Shown in pieces: positions 47,861 to 49,148 of a stretch of 49,148 bases of DNA. The translations under genes were made by a program, and so were the position numbers. The notes below the pieces were generated by a model. That model was given only the letters and a program-made list of their open reading frames with translations. It did not search any database and was not told the DNA's origin. Each line of letters starts with the position of its first letter. Positions within the stretch are counted from its first letter, which is position 1. Source of the stretch: CAYMQB01 sp964392665 (GTDB lineage: Bacteria > Hydrothermota > E44-bin80); assembly GCA_964392665.1 (NCBI GenBank), contig CAYMQB010000014.1:1-49148 (forward strand), given 5' to 3'.

Positions 47861-48926
47861 AACCCATTATTAAGAAATTTCCATTAAATGTTTGTAAATT
47901 TGGTTCTCTGAGCAATATGGCTTTTTGTAGCCCTTTTATACCAAGATTGCAGATAGCAGGCAAACCTGTTCCCAGGATTTTGTTTGATATGAAAATGTAC
48001 AATTTATCCGCAAGATGTTCCCTCAAAAAAGAGGATGCTACCTTCGTCCCTGCTTCAACGAGGATGCTTTGAATATTCTCTTTATGGGATTTCTTCAAAA
48101 CTTTCTTTAGGCTTATGCCTTCTTTTTTACCAGGTATTTGCCAAATCTCCACTCCCTTTTTGATTAGAATCTTTTTCTTCAGAGTATTTGACTTCAACGA
48201 AGTTGCAATTATGGTTCCTGCCCTTGTTATCTTAGCATTCCTGGGTGTTTTAAGATGGCTGTCGAGGACAATCCGAATGGGTTCTTTCTTATTAACTACA
48301 AACCTTGATGTTAATTCCGGATTGTCCTTGATTATGGTTCCGATACCCGTGAGAATTGCATCTACCTCATTTCTCAGCGAGTGTACTTTCCTCCTTGCGT
48401 TTTCATTGGTTATCCACTTGCTGTTTCCGGTGCTGTCTGCAATCTTTCCATCTAAAGTCTGAGCTATTTTCAGTATTACAAAAGGTCTTTGTTTTTCCAT
48501 AAATGTCAGATAGTATTCATTCAGTTTCCTGGCATCTTTTTCCAGAAGCTTAGACATTACTTTTATGCCACTTACTCTAAGGTTCTTTATTCCCTTCCCT
48601 GAAACAAGTGGGTTGGGGTCCTCTGTCCCAATAAAGACCTTTTTTATTCCCGCTTTTCTGATGGCTTCGGTACAGGGAGGTGTTTTCCCATAATGACAGC
48701 AGGGTTCAAGGTTGACATACATTGTAGAACCTTTTGCCTTCTTGCCTGCCTTCCGTATTGCTATTACTTCGGCATGTGCTGTTCCCACCTTTTTGTGGTA
48801 ACCTGTGCCTACTATTCTTCCATGCTTAACAATAACCGCTCCGACAAGAGGATTAGGGCTTACCTTCCCTTTTCCTTTCATGGCTAATTGAATTGCATGG
48901 CTCATTAATATCTCATTGTTATTCAT
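47841..48926 (-). CDS. ribD: Bifunctional riboflavin deaminase/reductase RibD
   Basis: RibD deaminates and then reduces the pyrimidine intermediate in riboflavin synthesis. The deaminase (1-145) has the zinc set T-A-H-A-E-V-I-A-I and E-P-C-C-H-Y-G-K-T-P-P-C. The reductase domain begins near P-F-V-I-L-K-I-A-Q-T-L-D-G-K-I-A. ATG 48926 is chosen by alignment: it starts just before the first helix, as in other RibD proteins (361 residues). However, the only good Shine-Dalgarno (AAGGA, 48967-48971) is seven bases before an in-frame TTG at 48959, which would give 372 residues, so that start is possible. The FMN riboswitch lies just upstream. Confidence 0.95.
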   Translation of the reverse strand: MNNNEILMSHAIQLAMKGKGKVSPNPLVGAVIVKHGRIVGTGYHKKVGTAHAEVIAIRKAGKKAKGSTMYVNLEPCCHYGKTPPCTEAIRKAGIKKVFIGTEDPNPLVSGKGIKNLRVSGIKVMSKLLEKDARKLNEYYLTFMEKQRPFVILKIAQTLDGKIADSTGNSKWITNENARRKVHSLRNEVDAILTGIGTIIKDNPELTSRFVVNKKEPIRIVLDSHLKTPRNAKITRAGTIIATSLKSNTLKKKILIKKGVEIWQIPGKKEGISLKKVLKKSHKENIQSILVEAGTKVASSFLREHLADKLYIFISNKILGTGLPAICNLGIKGLQKAILLREPNLQTFNGNFLIMGYVHWNN

Positions 48927-48985
48927 AGCGATATCTGTATGTAAGAACAACCATTTCAAAAATGTTTCCTTCGGGAATTAGTTAA

Positions 48986-49094
48986 TTCCTTCTCCCATCC
49001 AGACTGTAACTGTCGGCTCTGGATTCACACCAGATCAATCCGAGGACTCGCGGGCTTTACCGCCGGTGGGGACTTTCACCCCGCCCCGAAGGAA
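48986..49094 (-). ncRNA. FMN riboswitch (RFN element) upstream of ribD
   Basis: Read on the minus strand the sequence follows the RFN consensus closely: GGGGCGGGGTGAAAGTCCCC (split at the conserved joint), ACCGGCGGTAAAGCCCGCGAG, CTGGTGTGAATCCAGAGCCGACAGT and GTCTGGATGGGAGAAGG. P1 is UUCCUUC (49094-49088) with GAAGGAA (48992-48986). It senses FMN and controls the rib operon. A second perfect ten-base partner for the P1 5' strand lies at 48975-48966. No intrinsic terminator was seen. Confidence 0.95.
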
Positions 49095-49101
49095 CAGTTA
49101 T

Positions 49102-49130
49102 TATATAATACATTAATCTCAATTTGTCAA
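49102..49130 (-). promoter_or_regulatory. Promoter of the rib operon
   Basis: On the minus strand TTGACA (49130-49125) is followed after 17 bases by TATATA (49107-49102), with TATAAT at 49105-49100 as a 19-base-spacer alternative. Transcription would begin around 49095, almost exactly at the start of the riboswitch. Confidence 0.7.
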
Positions 49131-49148
49131 GAGTTTTTATTCTCAGGT

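Overview
The window is AT-rich DNA from a bacterium with a Gram-negative envelope. It has two predicted beta-barrel proteins ending in Phe, lipobox proteins, an O-antigen-ligase-like protein, SecD/SecF and LytM/MltG-type wall enzymes. Butyrate kinase, a fused formiminotransferase-cyclodeaminase, a biotin-uptake subunit and a ferredoxin-type DUF362 protein suggest an anaerobic, fermentative life. No rRNA, tRNA, phage, transposase or CRISPR was seen. Gene content and the odd 'word-repeat' intergenic DNA suggest an uncultured candidate phylum (WOR-3/Stahlbacteria, Cloacimonetes or similar); this placement is an inference without a marker-gene tree.

Layout. 1-3250: a strongly expressed-looking operon of a secreted barrel-like protein and an Ig-like lipoprotein, behind a perfect TTGACA-17-TATAAT promoter. 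3250-6300: cdd, ruvX and mltG separated by unusually repeat-rich gaps. 6300-7980: ftcD. 8235-12340 (minus): zinc-ribbon protein, secD, secF (with an Ig-like insertion) and a stand-alone cyclic-nucleotide-binding protein. 12560-20920 (plus): small barrel protein, purA, glycosyltransferase plus flippase-like protein, M23 peptidase, SLH-like lipoprotein, recJ, pgeF. 20990-26180: TPR protein, a large cyclase with two cyclase domains and an AAA module that resembles animal soluble adenylyl cyclase, and a Wzy/WaaL-type ligase. 26340-31680: aldehyde dehydrogenase, bioY, HD, JAMM and PHP hydrolases, butyrate kinase. 31880-41070: M50 protease, MFS transporter, then a run of TPR/membrane protein, PATAN (DUF4388) protein, patatin, DUF362 ferredoxin and GAF-GAF-HD-GYP. 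41110-49130 (minus): an FMN-riboswitch operon ribD-ribE-ribBA-ribH-nusB-metallophosphoesterase-three zinc-ribbon proteins-ispD.

How the parts relate. The rib operon makes riboflavin from GTP and ribulose-5-phosphate under FMN control. Cyclic nucleotide made by the cyclase could be read by the stand-alone binding protein next to secF, though they are 14 kb apart and this is inference. HD-GYP and PATAN genes point to c-di-GMP-type signalling. The strongest leads for something new are the cyclase with complementary half-sites, the Ig-like insertion in SecF, the overlapping triad of zinc-ribbon proteins, the HD-JAMM-PHP cassette and the repeat-built intergenic DNA.
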